Positions 12,959 to 13,174 of a stretch of DNA of 13,174 nt are shown here, piece by piece. Below the pieces are notes generated by a model. The model made no database searches. It was not told where the DNA came from and saw nothing but the letters and a program-made list of their open reading frames with translations. The stretch comes from CAG-390 sp964590755 (GTDB taxonomy: Bacteria; Bacillota; Clostridia; Oscillospirales; CAG-272): NCBI GenBank assembly GCA_964590755.1, contig CAZPYK010000043.1, positions 1 through 13,174 of the forward strand. Reading direction: 5' to 3'. The translations under genes and the position numbers were made by a program. Each line of letters begins with the position of its first letter. Position 1 is the first letter of the stretch.

Positions 12959-13174
12959 TTACTCCTTCAACATTTGAGCATAATCATACCACTCTCTTGT
13001 TGTGAACTCTCTGAAACGCTCTTTAGAATAAGAACGAGTTGGAACAAGGTAGCCGACAATCCTTTGGTATGTATCAAATACAGGCTCTCCACAGTTCGGG
13101 CAAATGTTCGTTCCGACAAATCCGTGGTGATTTTTGCATTCATTGATACGAGTATTAAATGCAAAGTAAATTAC
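12959..13174 (-). CDS. nrdD: Class III (anaerobic) ribonucleoside-triphosphate reductase, C-terminal end
   Basis: The last 71 residues of NrdD, running off the right window edge. The frame has no start codon in the window and ends with TAA at 12959-12961. The glycyl-radical loop is visible as RIVGYLVPTRSYSKERFREF, with the Gly of RIVGY as the radical site. The preceding ECKNHHGFVG..ICPNCGEPVF contains the CPNCG half of the C-terminal zinc site. NrdD reduces ribonucleoside triphosphates to deoxynucleotides without oxygen, so the host or element lives anaerobically. Downstream by three bases is its activase. The codon and base composition is AT-rich like the rest of the right-end island. Confidence 0.9.
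   Translation of the reverse strand, partial: VIYFAFNTRINECKNHHGFVGTNICPNCGEPVFDTYQRIVGYLVPTRSYSKERFREFTTREWYDYAQMLKE

Noticed and set aside
12967..13164. 65-codon minus-strand frame with an ATG
   Set aside because: It is the wrong frame. The neighbouring minus-strand frame gives the NrdD C-terminus with its glycyl-radical and CPNCG motifs.

Overview
The window looks like chromosomal DNA from an anaerobic, endospore-forming member of the Clostridia, probably a gut Oscillospiraceae/Ruminococcaceae-type bacterium. The grounds are a mother-cell sporulation sigma factor (SigK) fragment, lipoprotein and surface-protein styles typical of that group, a class III (oxygen-sensitive) ribonucleotide reductase, and many intergenic palindromic repeats. 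Most genes are GC-rich. Two stretches are clearly more AT-rich and probably acquired: about 6340-8570 and about 11750-13174.

Left part (1-2540, + strand). The window opens at what looks like the right junction of a skin-type element. Only the 3' half of sigK is present, and its homology begins exactly at an AATGA core in the codons for Asn-Glu. Next come a membrane protein resembling an ECF-transporter S component with a large inserted extracytoplasmic domain, and thymidylate kinase overlapping it by 11 bases.

Repeat-rich gap (2538-3455). There is no gene here. It holds two related hairpins, a short foldback element (52 bp), a strong terminator-like hairpin, a mosaic array of palindromic cores joined by a 40-bp linker repeat, and the terminator of the next (minus-strand) operon.

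Minus-strand pair (3456-6091). A lipoprotein of the extracellular solute-binding family is followed by a secreted LamG-domain protein with a Thr/Pro-rich stalk and a GGCG-TM-KKKK tail. Both are probably expressed from one sigma-A promoter at 6171-6199.

AT-rich cargo (about 6340-8601, + strand). This is one large gene for a TIR domain, then 14-15 MORN repeats, then a multi-pass membrane domain. It has a consensus promoter. A near copy of that promoter segment (about 65 bp) lies just past the gene and precedes a lipoprotein gene. This TIR-MORN-TM protein is the best candidate in the window for an undescribed signalling or defence protein.

Right-centre (8743-11200, + strand). A lipoprotein of unknown function, a 180-bp foldback element that is the long form of the 52-bp one, rarA (AAA+ ATPase) and a perfect terminator. 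On the minus strand at 11366-11557 is a very short lipoprotein.

Right end (about 11743-13174, minus strand, AT-rich). Reading in the direction of transcription: the 3' end of nrdD (class III ribonucleotide reductase, glycyl-radical motif visible), an NrdG-like activase, a small hydrophobic reading frame, and the C-terminal remnant of a large serine recombinase. This looks like the decayed end of a mobile element.
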